Notes: generated by a model not told the origin, from the letters alone. Shown: positions 45,301 through 56,914, counted from the first letter of the stretch. The stretch is DNA of 64,000 bases from Elymus sibiricus (GCA_039707655.1 CM077670.1:146362001-146426000), one strand, 5' to 3'. A program made the numbers and translations.

Positions 45301-46413
45301 TAAAATTCAAAATGGTTTTCAAAACAGAAGAAAAAAAATAGGGCCATAGTGATCCAAAGAATTTATTTTTGAATAAAGGATTTTAGAAATTCAAAAGAAT
45401 ATTTTTGGGGTGTTACAGCAACCAAATGGGCTTGCGAGTCAACACTCGCTAAGCTAGGTATTACTAATGATTTCAATTTGCTTTGTGATAATGTCGGGTT
45501 GCAACATTTTGTTTATCAAGGATGTGAGACATATGAATGCATGCCACTTGAGTTTCTTAGTACTCTCTCGCATAATGTTGGGCTCATGCCAAATGCATAT
45601 GAGGAGGGGCGTGTCACTTTCCGTCTCTTGGACCAGGACTTCAACATCACTCTCGATGAGTGGTGTGCCCACTTTGGCTTCCCCAACAACCATGATGACA
45701 TCCGCTATGTTTATGAGTTCACTAACCCGCACCCGAGGCAATCCTTCTATCATATGAGTCGCCATTGCTCTAGGCAAAGAGCTAGTTGCATTGAAAGTCC
45801 TGCTATGCATTATTTCTATTATGTTATCACTAACTCGTTGCAGGCATGAGGAGAAGTTTCTAAGGTGAATGATGAGAATATACTAATTCTCGAGAAAGCA
45901 GCAAACCTTGACGTCAGTTATTCGCCCAACTTAGGGGCAATACTTTTGCTACACCTCACGCATCAAGCAAATAATGCACAAGGAGATATCATGTGTGGAG
46001 GAGTGATCACCATGTTGGCCAACTCCCTTGGCCTCAACTACAATCACATTCGCCCCATTGTCAGTAACAACCTTGTTAATACTCGTGTTCTTACTAGCGC
46101 TGGAATGGTAGTAGTTAGCCGTGGTTGTCATTGCATCAAAATTCCTGGAGTGGCATACTTGTTGCCCACTCCTATGCCTAACCATTTCTCCATAGAAAAT
46201 GGACAATTGCATTATGTGCCACAGGAAGGAGATGCGGCTTTTGACCAAGAAGGCCCCGAACCTGAACAAGTAGATGAAGAAGAACTCGCCACCGACGAAG
46301 AAGAGGATCAGCCCCAAGAGCAGCCACAACAAGAAGCCTACACCACCTACACGAACCTCTACAGTCTCCAGGGCTCCATCAATGATAAGAGCAGCCTCTC
46401 CAAGTCGCTTTGA

Positions 46414-48030
46414 GACACGTGCGTCTACATGAATACCAGCTTCTCCAACTGGATACAAGGATGGGCTCCTGACCAACCGCCACAATGATCCCACTAGTTT
46501 GGGCTTGCAAAAGCTTAAGCTTGGGGGAGGTCACTACCACGTCTAGATCAAGATGTGGCGATATTATTTGAATAAATTGTAATGAGGTTGTACTTCATCT
46601 CGTTGAGCTTCAAAACATTCCTGTTGGTCTGTTCCAACACTTTGCTTTTTATTTACTTTCATTTTTCTTTTTGCCGTTGTGATTTTTCGTTTGCAAGTTA
46701 GTTTTCAAAAACCAAAAAAATAGAATAACCTTTGCTTTGTTCTTTTCTTTTTGCCCCTTGGAGTTCGTTTGCATTCTTGTTTATATTTTAGAGGAGTTGG
46801 TCTATGCCGGACTATGAGGAATGCAAGCATAAGGAAGAGAAGTGTGTAAATTCCTGATCATGAAGGTATGTCCTACGACTCCCGTCTTTTGCACTTGAAA
46901 TACTTAGAGTAGATGTAGTAGTAGTATGTGTGATGTGTGCAAGAGGGAGTAAGTCTTGATAATTAAAACAAAGGTTTTGTTCTAGTAGCGGGAATAATTT
47001 TGTAATCTTTGTTCTGTTTAATCTAGATAACCAACACTTGTTGTGGGACTATTTTTGAAAGAAATTGATCATAACTAAGAATAACCATGCACAAGAGAAA
47101 GTCTTCAAAGGCTTGGGTGTTGAGAAAAATTGTAGTGAAGATGTTTTTATAAATGCTCAGCCCCATGTTGTTAATTTTAATAGACTTGAGAGCACTTGTG
47201 GATTAAATTGTCTAGAGGAATTTAGTTGAAGGGTGAATGAGATTATGCCAAAAATCTATAATGTATCTCTTACATAGTGCTTCAGCTTCTCGCTGGTGCT
47301 ATGTCCCTGCTAATATATGCACGTGTAAGTGTGTAACTATGGCTTCGTCACCTTTCTTGATGTTATACTGAGAACTCTGCTGGCCAATGAACGATCCACC
47401 AAAGTTTCGGCTCGGATTTCGGCTATGAGTTTGTTACCGTACGTGGTGGCAACACTACAATTGAATATTATCCAGCTTTCTCTTGAATGTGTGTGGGGGG
47501 GGGTAAATACCGGGAATTGATCACAAAAGCTCGAAAGAGACATATATCAAGATCCATAGTTCCCAAAATTAAGCCACAACGAAACTCTATGCATGATCAC
47601 TTATTTGGCATAATCCCTTCACGTGACAACCAAAGTTTCAGCAAACAATGATTGAAACAAAGTGTTAAGGGCCTTGAGGATGATATATTTGTGGGTATGT
47701 TTATGAGCACTCTAGTATCATGATTATCTTTACATACCTTTCACTCCCCAATTTATGTTTTAATGGCTCTATCAAAGAGAAACTCTTTCATGCATTCCCG
47801 GCAAGCAAGTGTTACCTAGAGGAAATAAAATTGAGTGTTGCAAAGTTGTTTTATCTAGTAGATGAAAAACTTTGAGTTGATTATCTTTGCTTCACTAACA
47901 CTTACATAATAACCATGTCACCACTACAGCTATGCTAAGTTTTCAGGTCAAGAAGCAGAGGGCTATCTAGGCGCACCGATCGTAAGTGAACCCAAACCTT
48001 CTCGTTATTTTGGTTTAAACAACTGAGTTC
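46414..48030 (+). other. Element A interior after its ORF
   Basis: Non-coding A/T-rich sequence; AAGCTTGGGGGAGG at about 46516 is polypurine-like. No domain was found on either strand. Confidence 0.6.
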
Positions 48031-48035
48031 CTTAT

Positions 48036-49461
48036 TGTAGGTGCATCAAGTGCCCCCTTAGTGGTTTTGGAGTATTGAAGACAAATAGGCTGAGGAACTA
48101 ATGTGTTTGTGAGTATACACAGGAGACAGAGTCCCTGAAGATTTGGTGTAACACATGGAAGACGACCCCTTAAAATAGATTTCTTCAAGTGAAGAATTTG
48201 GTGATGAAATTGGTACGGCCTTTGAAGAAATTGATGTGAAGATTTTGAAGCTTGAAGACTTTGGTTTTCGTAGTTTCTTTTCTTCTTATTTGAGTCATAG
48301 GAAAAACCGTACTGTTAAAGGGGGTCTAGGTGAAACATATTTCACATTTCAAAAGTGATGCTCAAAATTCTCAAACCTATACACATACAAGCCACTTCGA
48401 GTGAAGCCTTTGGAAATCTCCAGTACAGCTGACGCATTTCTTAGCGACAGTGACGAAGTTCATCTGGTTGCTGACGAATTTCGTCAGGCTGAGGAGTTAG
48501 GAGTTCGCCAGTGCGAGCTGCCTATCGTGAGGAAATTGAGTGCCCTGACGAATTGAGAGTACAATTTTCAGACCGTTGCTGCGCCGCGTGCCAGCTGTCG
48601 AGTGGATCCTTATCCTGACAATGGTTGAATCAGACAAGGGCATTTATGACAATTCATGTCGGGTTGCCCCCTGGCTATAAATAACCGCTCCCCACAACCA
48701 CTTGTTGGTTGGCTGCTCCGAGAGAACTTGACACTTGTCATTTGAGAGCAACCCATCCTCTGACGACTTTGTGAGAACCCAAGTGAGGAAAAACCCAACC
48801 AGAGCCTAAGTGACTGAGCATCACTGAAGAGATTGATCTGTGTGATCTGACGCTTGTTACCTTTGAGGACTGTCATTCCTCTAGACGGTTAGGCGTCATG
48901 TTCTGAGCACCCAAGAGTAATTGTGGTGTGCCGGTGAACAAGTCTGTGAAGGTTTTGGAAGTCTACCTTGAAGACTTACCACGAGTGATTGGGCGAGGTC
49001 TAAGTGACCTTAGCTCAAGAGGAATACGGTGAGGACTAAGTGTCCTCTGAGTTGCGACTCAGCCGCCTCAACCAGACGTACAGTTGATGCAGCAACTGGA
49101 ACTGGTCTACCAAATTCCATTGTCTTCACCGAGCCAACCTGGTTTCAAATTCCTCACCCTCCCTTACTTTATTCCGCTGCTGAAGAATTTGTGATCTGTC
49201 CTCTGACCAATTTGAACTGAAGTATTTGATCATGTTATCTTTTATTTCCTCAGTTTGTATTCTTCATGCCTGTATGATTGTATGATTGCATGTTCTTCAC
49301 TCTTATGTATCATGTTCGCATGTACTCTGTTTCTGTGATGAATTAGTTTCCTTTGCGTTTCTATTTCTTCACTCTGTTCTTCGTCAAATTCTTCAGAGTT
49401 TGATGAATTTCTAATAATCTCCCATTCACGCCCCCCCTCTGGGAGATAACCTACGCTTTCA
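48036..49461 (+). mobile_element. Solo LTR E (1426 bp)
   Basis: Runs TGTAGGTGCATC to ACGCTTTCA with TSD CTTAT at 48031-48035 and 49462-49466. TATAAATA is at 48676-48683. Upstream of it lie repeats of CTGACGAA/TTCGTCAG halves, including the perfect palindrome CTGACGAATTTCGTCAG at 48471-48487, and TGAAGA-rich sequence. There is no interior and no partner LTR. Confidence 0.88.
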
Positions 49462-49508
49462 CTTATGATTCGGATTTCTCTCTACGTTGATCGAGGACGA
49501 TCAAGTTT

Positions 49509-49522
49509 CAGCTTGGGGGAGT
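49509..49522 (+). other. Element A polypurine tract
   Basis: GCTTGGGGGAGT directly precedes the 3' LTR start at 49523. Confidence 0.7.
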
Positions 49523-50868
49523 TGATGAGTGATATTTTTACACTCCTCTACCCTTTGTTTAAACCAAGATATTTCAATTAAACCGAGATATTCGCTCTGA
49601 TATTGCCACTAATGACTAATGAATGCATAGGATTCCACAAATCCTCTCTTTATTGTGTTTCCACGGGAAATGGGCTAAATATGGATGAAATCAAGTGAGA
49701 ACATGGAAAGGAGTGAAGGAGGAGATAGAAGAAATCAGGAGGAGGTGCACCAGAAGCCACAGAGCAAAAGACGACGTTTCATGCAACCACGACCGCTCGC
49801 ATGAGCGGTCGTATGGCGTGGAAACCGAGGCCTCTCATCCACCTGAACTACTTTTATAAAGGGGTCGAGGTCGAAATGTCAACAGAACATCCACGAGTGA
49901 AGCCAGAACAGAGTCATTCTCATCCATCTCCATCAACCCTAGCCACCGCCATTTCCATCTCCATAGCCACCATCACCACCATAATTCTTCTTCCACTAGA
50001 TCATACTTGTAATCGTGCATCACACACGGCATTCATTGTAAGACATATTATCAATCAATCTCCATGATGTGTTCTTTAATGTGTTCTTCATGTGATCTGA
50101 TCTCCATGTGTGAGTAGTTCGGCAAGGTATGGGTTGAGGCAAGAGCCTTGCAACCCTCTGTATTAGTTGTGGGGATCAATGGAAGTGCTTTGAATTAACG
50201 CCCCGTATGTGTGAAATAAAATTGTTCTGTAGATGTCTCTTGTCTCGTCTGCATTCTTCATCCCTGCAGGTACCCAGGATCATGGAGAGCAAGCCACGGA
50301 GAGGCTAAGGGCAGGGAGACCGTGAAGTGTTATTTTAAACACTAGTGACATAAGGGTTTAGTACGGTAACACGAATCCTATCTCTGGGGATTCAAGAGGT
50401 GTAGTCATTAAACGCCCAAAGCTCTTGTCTGATTATTGCAATCTTAATTATTGAGGCAACCCTGTGAGACGGATAGGGCCTTCGGTTGGACAACTGACTC
50501 TTGATGCAGGACGCGTGCCAGTCAAGACGTAATTTGGACACATCCCCCACTTTGGTTTGTAACAAGCACATCTCGATGGGTGACTTCCAGCGCACAAATT
50601 AAGATCATATTTGATCCCAACACAAATACATGGTTGTAAGCATTAAGACCTCATACCCATACCTATTTTTATTATAAGTGTTCAACTCAAGGTTGTTTGA
50701 TTTTGATCCGATCAAAAGCTAGAATTGTTTCTTTAACAAAAGCTTGCTTGAGACCCTAGCTTAATTAAAGGGGGCCTTCCTCCCGTGGGTTCGATAATTT
50801 GGGTCACCACTGGGAAATAGCCGAGAATCCTTTCTGCTCCATTTCCGGATCACTAAAGGAAGTAATCA
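49523..50868 (+). repeat. 3' LTR of element A (1346 bp)
   Basis: TGATGAGTGAT to AGTAATCA. One copy of the CATGCGA/TCGCATG unit at about 49765-49825 is followed by TATAAA at 49855-49860. The sequence after about 49835 has no counterpart in the left LTR. Confidence 0.82.
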
Positions 50869-50988
50869 CCTAGCGTGCAGCCGCTGTAAGCCGAGGCGGC
50901 CATAGGTTGCAGCAATGCATACGGCTAGCCTAGGCAAGGCCCGAGCCAGCAGAAACGTACATGGCCCATCTAGCAGAAGGCTGTGAGC

Positions 50989-52063
50989 TAAGGGCATCTC
51001 CAACGCTGACCTGCAAATTTGCTCTGGCATCTGTTCGCGGACACTGATGCCGGAGGCCGCCATCCAATGCTGCCCGCATACATTTCAACAACTATTTGAA
51101 CTAACCGGACGAAATTCATGCAAACACGGCGGATTTCAAATAAACCGGACGACATTCATGCAAACACGACGGATTTCATCAAAGTTTGGATAGAAAATAG
51201 CACAAATCATCCATACATAGCATGCAAATAAGTCTAGTACAACAATGTCTCAAATTCGATGAGATTAACCGGATGTCCAACAAGTTTTTCATCAACGGAC
51301 CATGTCGTCCCACACATACTGCCCCTTCAGCTTCATGCAATGGTGTGTGTACGTAAATGGTTGTGCCTCTATCTTGTGGTACATCACAGCAGCGCGTGCG
51401 AGCTACATAATGTGTGGACCAACATTGAGTGAATGAATGATTTAAACAAGTTGAGCAAGAAGAAGCAAAACTTACGATCTCCTCCTATGCCGCGTGCAAT
51501 GGCCATCTTGCCTCCAGCTGATCAACCACGTGACAAAACTTGATGACGCTGGTATGGATAGCGTACCAGCGATATGATAACGACCTCATATTGCGTTCTT
51601 GAATGATGTGCATGTCGTAGGGAGCAATGTGCTTTCGTGCTTGAAACGATTCATGCACTTGCAGCCAGAAGGTCCCCCTCTGCTCCTGCCTACGAAATCC
51701 GCGGATACGGCCAACCATGCATCGCACAACAACTCATCCTCCATGGTCAAGTACCCCGCCATTCTTCATACTCTAAAAGAATGACATGGCATCCGAAATT
51801 AAGCTAAATGGCATTTGACCGAACACCTGTCGGGCATGGGGTCCACCATGGAGGTCGTCGATAGGGGGCAGAGTGTACCTGGGTACAAACGGCTCCAGGG
51901 TGGACAACGCCATCGCAAAGGCGAGCGGGTGTGTCGGTGCTGGTTGCGGACGTCCGACAATGCCTTTGTGGCGGTCGGAGAGGTACAACGGCGGCGGCGA
52001 ATGTGGAGGTTGCAAATGCAAAGCAAGGGGGGAGGGGCGGAGTAGAAGGAAATGGGACCGGGG
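50989..52063 (-). mobile_element. Truncated PIF/Harbinger element with ORF1 remains
   Basis: Left end GGGCATCTCCAACGC at 50992 is preceded by TAA, the Harbinger target. The matching right end is not found before the CACTA end at 52064, so the element is cut there or earlier. It differs from the GAGCATCTCC element in C. It holds a broken ORF1 but no transposase. Confidence 0.6.
51485..51913 (-). pseudogene. Harbinger ORF1-like (Myb/SANT-type) protein remains
   Basis: The minus strand begins MALSTLEPFVPRYTLPPIDD at 51913 and reaches a stop at 51773. MEDELLCDAWLAVSADF then appears in a second frame, and GTFWLQVHESFQARKH with MHIIQERNMRSLSYRWY in the first frame again. This order (trihelix/Myb-like, W-rich) is that of the PIF/Harbinger ORF1 protein, which assists the transposase in end binding and nuclear import. 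Such fragments are often mislabelled glutathione S-transferase T3-like in plant databases. At least one stop and one frameshift. Confidence 0.6.
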
Positions 52064-52639
52064 CACTACAAAAAAAAGACACATCCGTGACATTATGGCC
52101 CGAACGGAAACTTTTTCTGTCATGGTTGTGACACTTCTATGACAATAATTGTGACAAAAACACGTATCATCATAGATGTGGTGGGCTCCTACTTCTGTGA
52201 CAAAAAAAATATGACAGAAAATGGGCTTTTCATCCTAGGCGGGCCGGAGACGCACCTGCATGACATTCTTTGGGCCGTCCATGACGTAAAAAATCATGGT
52301 AGAACTGAGGGCGAGGAAATTTTTGAGGAGTTCCCGGTTACGGTGGGTGGTCGGGGCCGAGCGATGCAGTGTGGTTTGCGCGTTTCTCTCGTACGCGCGG
52401 ATGTGTGTGAGGCACTCGCTAACTAAACCTGAGCGAGGCGTTCGCTTACGGAACCTAAGCGATCGATCTCGCCTTCGCACTACGTACTGAACTCGAGCAA
52501 TCGATCCCTCGCACTACGTACTGAACTCGATCGATCCTTCGCTGCTAACTAAACCCGAGCGATTCCTTCGCTGCTAACTGAACCCGATCCAGCCCAGCAA
52601 GAAGCTAAATTCTTCCATAACATAACATAACGGGGCGGG

Positions 52640-52710
52640 GTTGCGCCACCTTACCCTCTGGAGTCTGTTTTACGGTGAACACCCATTTGCATCCAACTGC
52701 TCTTTTTCCG
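52640..52710 (-). pseudogene. Captured copia reverse transcriptase scrap
   Basis: The minus strand reads KRAVGCKWVFTVKQTPEGKV, the hallmark start of the copia RT domain, over only 23 codons (52709-52641). It sits between two repeats of CTTCGCTGCTAACTAAAC-type CACTA sequence, so it was picked up by the CACTA element or left by a deleted insertion. Confidence 0.75.
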
Positions 52711-52861
52711 AGATGCCCGGTTCACCAAATGATAATTCAAATTCCTTCGCTGCTAACTAAACTCGAGCGATCGATCGCTGCTACTGCTTACTGAAGCCGA
52801 TTGATCGATGCGTTGCATCGAGCCCCCGTGCGAGACGTAGCCGGTTGGGTTTGCCTCTCGA

Positions 52862-53690
52862 TGAACAGTGCATGTTGTTGCCGCGCGCGCGATACGTAGA
52901 ATGAGTCGAGACGCATTGAGCCCCTTGCGCAAGACATGGTGAGTTGACCTAGCCGGTTGGTTGGTTATGGATGAACAGTTCCCGTTGTTGCTGCCCGCTC
53001 GTACGCCCCACCCCAGCCGGTGGGTTGGCTGTGGATGAACAGTACCATGGCCATGTGAAGGTGGTTGGCGCTGGATGAACAGGACCCCGAGGAGGCCGCC
53101 ACACCCCAGCCGGTTAGGGGTGGATGAACAGGTCCCCGTGGAGGCTCGATGAACAGTAGCCGGTGGAGGCTGGAGGAAGTCGACGATGGATGGACAGTAG
53201 CTGGTGGAGGCTGGAGGAGGTCGACCGTGGATGAACAGTAGCCCGTGGAGTCCCATTTTGCAGTAGGCCACACCCCTCCCGATGAACAGGACCCTGTTTC
53301 GACCGTAGGCAGTTGGGGAGAAGTCTGTTTCCTCCGTTTTGCGGTACGCCAGAGCCCTCCCGATCAACAGGACCCCGTTTCAACCGTAGGCGGTTGAACA
53401 GAAGTCTGTTTCCTGTGTTTTGCGCTACGCCACACCCCTCTCGATGAACAGGACCCCGTTTCGACCATAGGTGGTCGAACAAAAGGCCGTTTCCTCCGTT
53501 TTGCGGTACGCTAGACCCCGAGTCGATGAACAGGACCCCGTTTCGGCTGTTCCGTCCAAGCCGGTTGGCTCCCAATGAACAGGACGCGTTTCGACCCAGT
53601 CGCTTGGCTCCCGATGAACACGACGTTGTTTCCTCCGTTCCGACCTAGCCGGTTGGCTGCCGATGAACAGGAGGCCGTTGTTGCCATCTG
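52862..53690. repeat. GATGAACAG dispersed/tandem subterminal repeats
   Basis: About fifteen copies of GATGAACAG or one-base variants, beginning near 52862 and ending near 53661. Those at about 53280, 53361, 53441 and 53523 share a longer unit (CGATGAACAGGACCCCGTTT) with a period of about 81 bp. Long minus-strand frames here come from the repeat and are not genes. They probably act as subterminal transposase-binding repeats (inference). Confidence 0.85.
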
Positions 53691-53993
53691 TTGCCTCTAT
53701 CCATGTACACGAGCCCTGGCCGTACATATGCGCGAGTACGCGTTCGAGACCCCGCCCGTATATGTACGTACGTGGCCATATTTTTTGCTGTGTGGCTGTA
53801 CGTACATGTACACGATTTAGATAGGGCTGCCTGAACTGCTGCGTCAAGGGCTCTACTACAACACGTGTTGCTCCTTACACGCCCACGGTTCATCATTGCT
53901 GAGAGACCGATCGATCAGTATGTACGTACACGTTCGCGACCAGACAGACAACGCCACATACGCTTTGACCGGATGGGTCCCATCTGTTAGGGA

Positions 53994-55275
53994 GGATAAG
54001 GAGGCACTTCCTTACGTGCGAAGATATAGCAGGTGGATCCCAGCTATCAGAGAGAGGAATCATTTGTTTGCGCGTAATAAGGAGGCACTTCCTTGTGTGA
54101 GAAGATGTAGCTGGTGGGTCCGGCTGTCAGCCTCACCGCGTATAGTCCTCTTCCGATGGTTGTCGTTCGTTGACCATGTTGAGCACGCCACACCGAGAGC
54201 ACCAAGGCGGTGGACGACGGCGTGGCCTAGGAAGGGAACGACGCGGAGCCAGCGAAGACACAGCAGTGGATGCCCACGCTGAGGAGAGTACGAGGGTTGA
54301 CTGGTTCGGCTGCGGTGTGAGGCTATCGTCGCCGGAGAATAATAGGAGGTGTGGGTGAGTAGAGGGATGGCATGGCCAGTGGTGGGAGTAGGAGGGGGCG
54401 GTGAGGCCTGCGCGGCAGCATAGCCGGCCACGAGAGGCGGGAGCAGGGGGTCCCGCGGGCGCTGGTTTGGGCGGCTGGAGCAAGAAGATCAGAGATTGAA
54501 GAAGCAGCACGGTCGTTGGATTAATATCCAACGGTCACTGCTGCTAGAATTGTTTGTTGACTAAGTTGACAAATCCCTGCGTACGCATCAATTTAGTAGG
54601 TCCACAAGTCAACCTCCAAATCTGCTGGGTCCCAGATGTCATGGAGAGGAATCATTTTTTCGCGTAATAAGGAGGCACTTCCTTCCATGCGAAGATATAG
54701 CTGGTGGGTCCCAGCTGTCATGGGGAGGAATCATTTTTTTTGCGTAATAAGGAGGCACTTGCTTGCATGCGGACCATGTGGGTCCCTACTGTCAGCCTCT
54801 CCACGTACATCCATCTTCCGATGGTTGTCGTTTGTTGACCACGTTGACCACACCGCGCCGATAGAACCAACGCAGTGGACGACGGTGAGTCCTAGGAAGG
54901 AACGACCGGTAGCCGGCAAAGACACAGAAGTGGATGCCAATGCAGAGGAGAGTACGAGGGTTGACCGGTTCGGCTGCGGTGAGGCTGCCGTCGCCGGGGA
55001 ATAACATGAGGTGTGGGTAAGTAGAGGGATGGTCTGGCCAGCGATGGGAGTAGGGTGGGGCGGTGAGGCCTACGCGGTAGCATAGCCGGCCGCGGGCGGC
55101 GGGAGCAGGCGGTCCCGCCGGCCGTGGTTTGGGCGGCTGAAGCAAGAAGATCTGAGATTGAAGAAGCACGACAGCCGTTGGATGGACATCCAACGGCCGC
55201 TGCTGCTAGAATCGTGTGTTGACTATAAGTTAACAAAGCCTTGCGTACACGTCAACTTAGTAGGCCAACAAATCA
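53994..55275. repeat. About 660-bp direct repeat, two copies in tandem
   Basis: 53994-54655 and 54656-about 55275 align over their length (for example GAGATTGAAGAAG at 54492 and 55154). A third partial copy is at 56045-56165. Each copy starts with AATAAGGAGGCACTTCCTT and holds a minus-strand frame of about 130 codons (54531-54133 and 55193-54792) starting MD(I/V)(N/H)PT. The frames are similar to each other but match no family I know. Confidence 0.85.
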
Positions 55276-56044
55276 GCTTCACATCTGTGGCGGACATCAT
55301 ACAGCCCATTTTCTATTTTTAATAATTTACAGCCCATTTTTTAATTCTTATGGAATTTACGCAGCCCATTTACTGTTTGTTAACATTACAGCCCATTTTC
55401 TAGCAGGGCCAGGGTTAAAAATCTCAACCAAAGGTCCCACATTTTGGTGGGGTCTGAATTATTTTTATCCCGAAATTTCGAGTCAGATTCAATCTAATTT
55501 CAAAATAATTTTATATTAGATTAAAATCCAATGAAATTTTGTGCGTGCAACAAAAAATGTAATGAAATAAAAATCTCAAAATCCGAAAAAAACTAATTTT
55601 CAAACTAATTGCCGGTTCGCTGTGTTTTTTTATATTTACAGCCCATTTATTATTACTTAAAGCCCATTTTCTGGGCAAGCCGAATGCGACCCTCCTCGTT
55701 TTTGCAACCCAGTCGGGCGGAGAAAAACAAGTTGGCCTGCGTTAGGTATTCGTCAAAAAAAATAAAGTTGGGGTAGCCATTTTCACAAAGGAAAAAAACA
55801 GCTGGGCTGGTCATTTGGTAGACATAAAATAATAGCCTGGGCTACACAGGCCACAACCCCCACACAGACCAGTTGATACCCTGCTCCGTCTCAGGAACAA
55901 AAAAACATCTCTAAAAAAACTGCACGATCTGCTGGGTCCCTGCTGTCAGCCGCTCCTTGTGCAATTCTTTCCTTTATTGACTACGTTGACAATGGCGTCG
56001 GACCCAGATGTTAGGAAACCATTAGGGGGAAGTTTTTTCTTCTT
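55276..56044. repeat. CACTA interior with repeated AGCCCATTTT motif
   Basis: CAGCCCATTTT or close variants recur near 55308, 55330, 55364, 55390, 55638 and 55661. No coding evidence. Confidence 0.6.
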
Positions 56045-56107
56045 GTAGTAATAAGGAGGCACTTGCCTGCGTACGGCCATGGCCCAGGTGGATTCCTACT
56101 GTCATCC

Positions 56108-56530
56108 TCACCACGTACAGTCATCTTCTGATTCCTCTCGTTTGTTGACCATGTTGACAACGCGAGACGGCGGCGCCACGGCGAGTGCAACAAGGCGAAG
56201 GACGACGGAGAGGGCCTCACGGGCCCTACGGATGGTCTGGTACAGTGCCCGCTGCTCATCCAGGAAGCCAGGATCATCGGCCCCCATGTCCGCGACGGCA
56301 TTGTCGTTCACCTATTCGCCGGCGATTTGTCCCTCCGTGAGCCGATGCTCATTGAGGAGATGGAGGTTGTAGCACTGGTCCTCCTGCACTTGCCGGAACG
56401 CCGACACCGGTAGCATTGGTAGCTCTTCCGCCATTATGGCATCGAAGTGCGGCCACACCTGCTCTATGGTGAACACGACATGAACCGGCACGGGCGGTGG
56501 CGCCGGCTCCTGGTCGAAAGCCTCGTCCAT
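56108..56530 (-). pseudogene. Unknown coding unit (minus), homologous to the plus-strand unit at 56915
   Basis: Starts at ATG 56528-56530 (MDEAFDQEPAPPPVPVHVVF), with an in-frame TAG at 56312-56314, and continues through VADMGADDPGFLDEQRAL and an Arg/Ala-rich helix. The segment YNLHLLNEHRLTEGQIAGE parallels YDH-LLQEHLQAEGQIAVDL in the opposite-strand unit, and both are preceded by Thr-Ile-(E/A) and an acidic-hydrophobic helix. It belongs to no family I can name. It ends within the third 660-bp repeat copy, so its 3' part has been replaced. Confidence 0.5.
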
Positions 56531-56838
56531 CGTCTGGTCGTCGTTGTTGAGCTTGCCGAGTTCGCTGGCGAGCCAGCATGTCCGGCTTCTGCACTGGACC
56601 GCTGCCAAGCCTGCGTCTGACCGCCCTGGCCCACCCAAACCCCCTCCCTCACCTGCGCGCGCTTCTCGCTCGAAACGGTCAGCGCCGCCCGCTGCGCTTC
56701 CCGGAGCAGGCGATTGCTCCGCATTCAACCGACACAACTACCATCCGTCCGTCCGTCTGCCGCCCACATTAATGACACGCGGTTGCCGAGGCGGCTACTC
56801 CGGCACCACCCGTCCGTCCCTCTGCCACCCACCATTGC

Positions 56839-56846
56839 TATATAAA
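56839..56846 (+). promoter_or_regulatory. TATA box (TATATAAA) of the plus-strand coding unit
   Basis: 69 bp before the ATG at 56915, a plausible core promoter. The interval 56531-56838 between the divergent units is GC-rich. Confidence 0.6.
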
Positions 56847-56914
56847 CTGCTGCCCCAGCCATAGCTACAGTCATCCACCTTCGTTTCCTTTCTCCTCTCC
56901 ACACCACTTCCACC

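Larger units (their letters stand above)
41311..45417 (-). mobile_element. Solo LTR D (4107 bp) of a chromovirus-type element
   Basis: TG...CA with TSD GCAAC at 41306-41310 and 45418-45422. No internal domain or second LTR, so a solo LTR left by recombination. Minus-strand orientation is given by TGTAACACCCC at the right end and TATATAAA at 44137-44130. It shares short modules with the LTRs of elements 1 and C. A 51-bp tandem array lies at 42047-42340. Frames seen on both strands in its GC-rich U3 (43690-44630) are not supported as genes. Confidence 0.88.
41156..46413 (+). pseudogene. Athila ORF1-like gene of element A, split by solo LTR D, one in-frame stop
   Basis: The ATG at 41156-41158 overlaps the TAGAT duplicated by element B. 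The first 51 codons (MSMRRSTHVRGG, Gln-rich run, FFTNREARKKYQKL) are cut by solo LTR D at 41311. After the repeated GCAAC the frame continues exactly in phase from 45423. It resembles the Athila ORF1 family (LGITNDFNLLCDNVGLQHFV, ITLDEWCAHFGFP, NSLGLNYNHIRPIVSNNLV). A TGA at 45847-45849, probably from CGA, breaks it. The C-terminus is very acidic and Gln-rich. Total about 380 codons. No polymerase motifs; function unknown, possibly a gag or nucleic-acid-binding accessory protein. Confidence 0.82.
25524..50868 (+). mobile_element. Element A: non-autonomous LTR retroelement with Athila ORF1-like gene, host of a nested stack
   Basis: Starts TGATGAGTGAT and ends AGTAATCA, with the 5-bp duplication CCTAG at 25519-25523 and 50869-50873. 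It was interrupted by element B (26562-41152), solo LTR D (41311-45417) and solo LTR E (48036-49461). Subtracting these leaves about 5.2 kb with one ORF and no PR, RT or integrase. The first 300 bp match the start of its 3' LTR (49523-50868), but the left LTR then diverges and lacks the LTR end and primer site. Confidence 0.85.

Noticed and set aside
51485..51727. Glutathione S-transferase gene fragment
   Set aside because: The wording MHIIQERNMRSLSYRWY belongs to the Harbinger ORF1 protein that is often misannotated that way; Harbinger-type end and target are nearby.
52753..53847. Long minus-strand frames with repeated GNRLL and CSS-type phrases
   Set aside because: They are translations of the GATGAACAG repeat, present in several frames at once.
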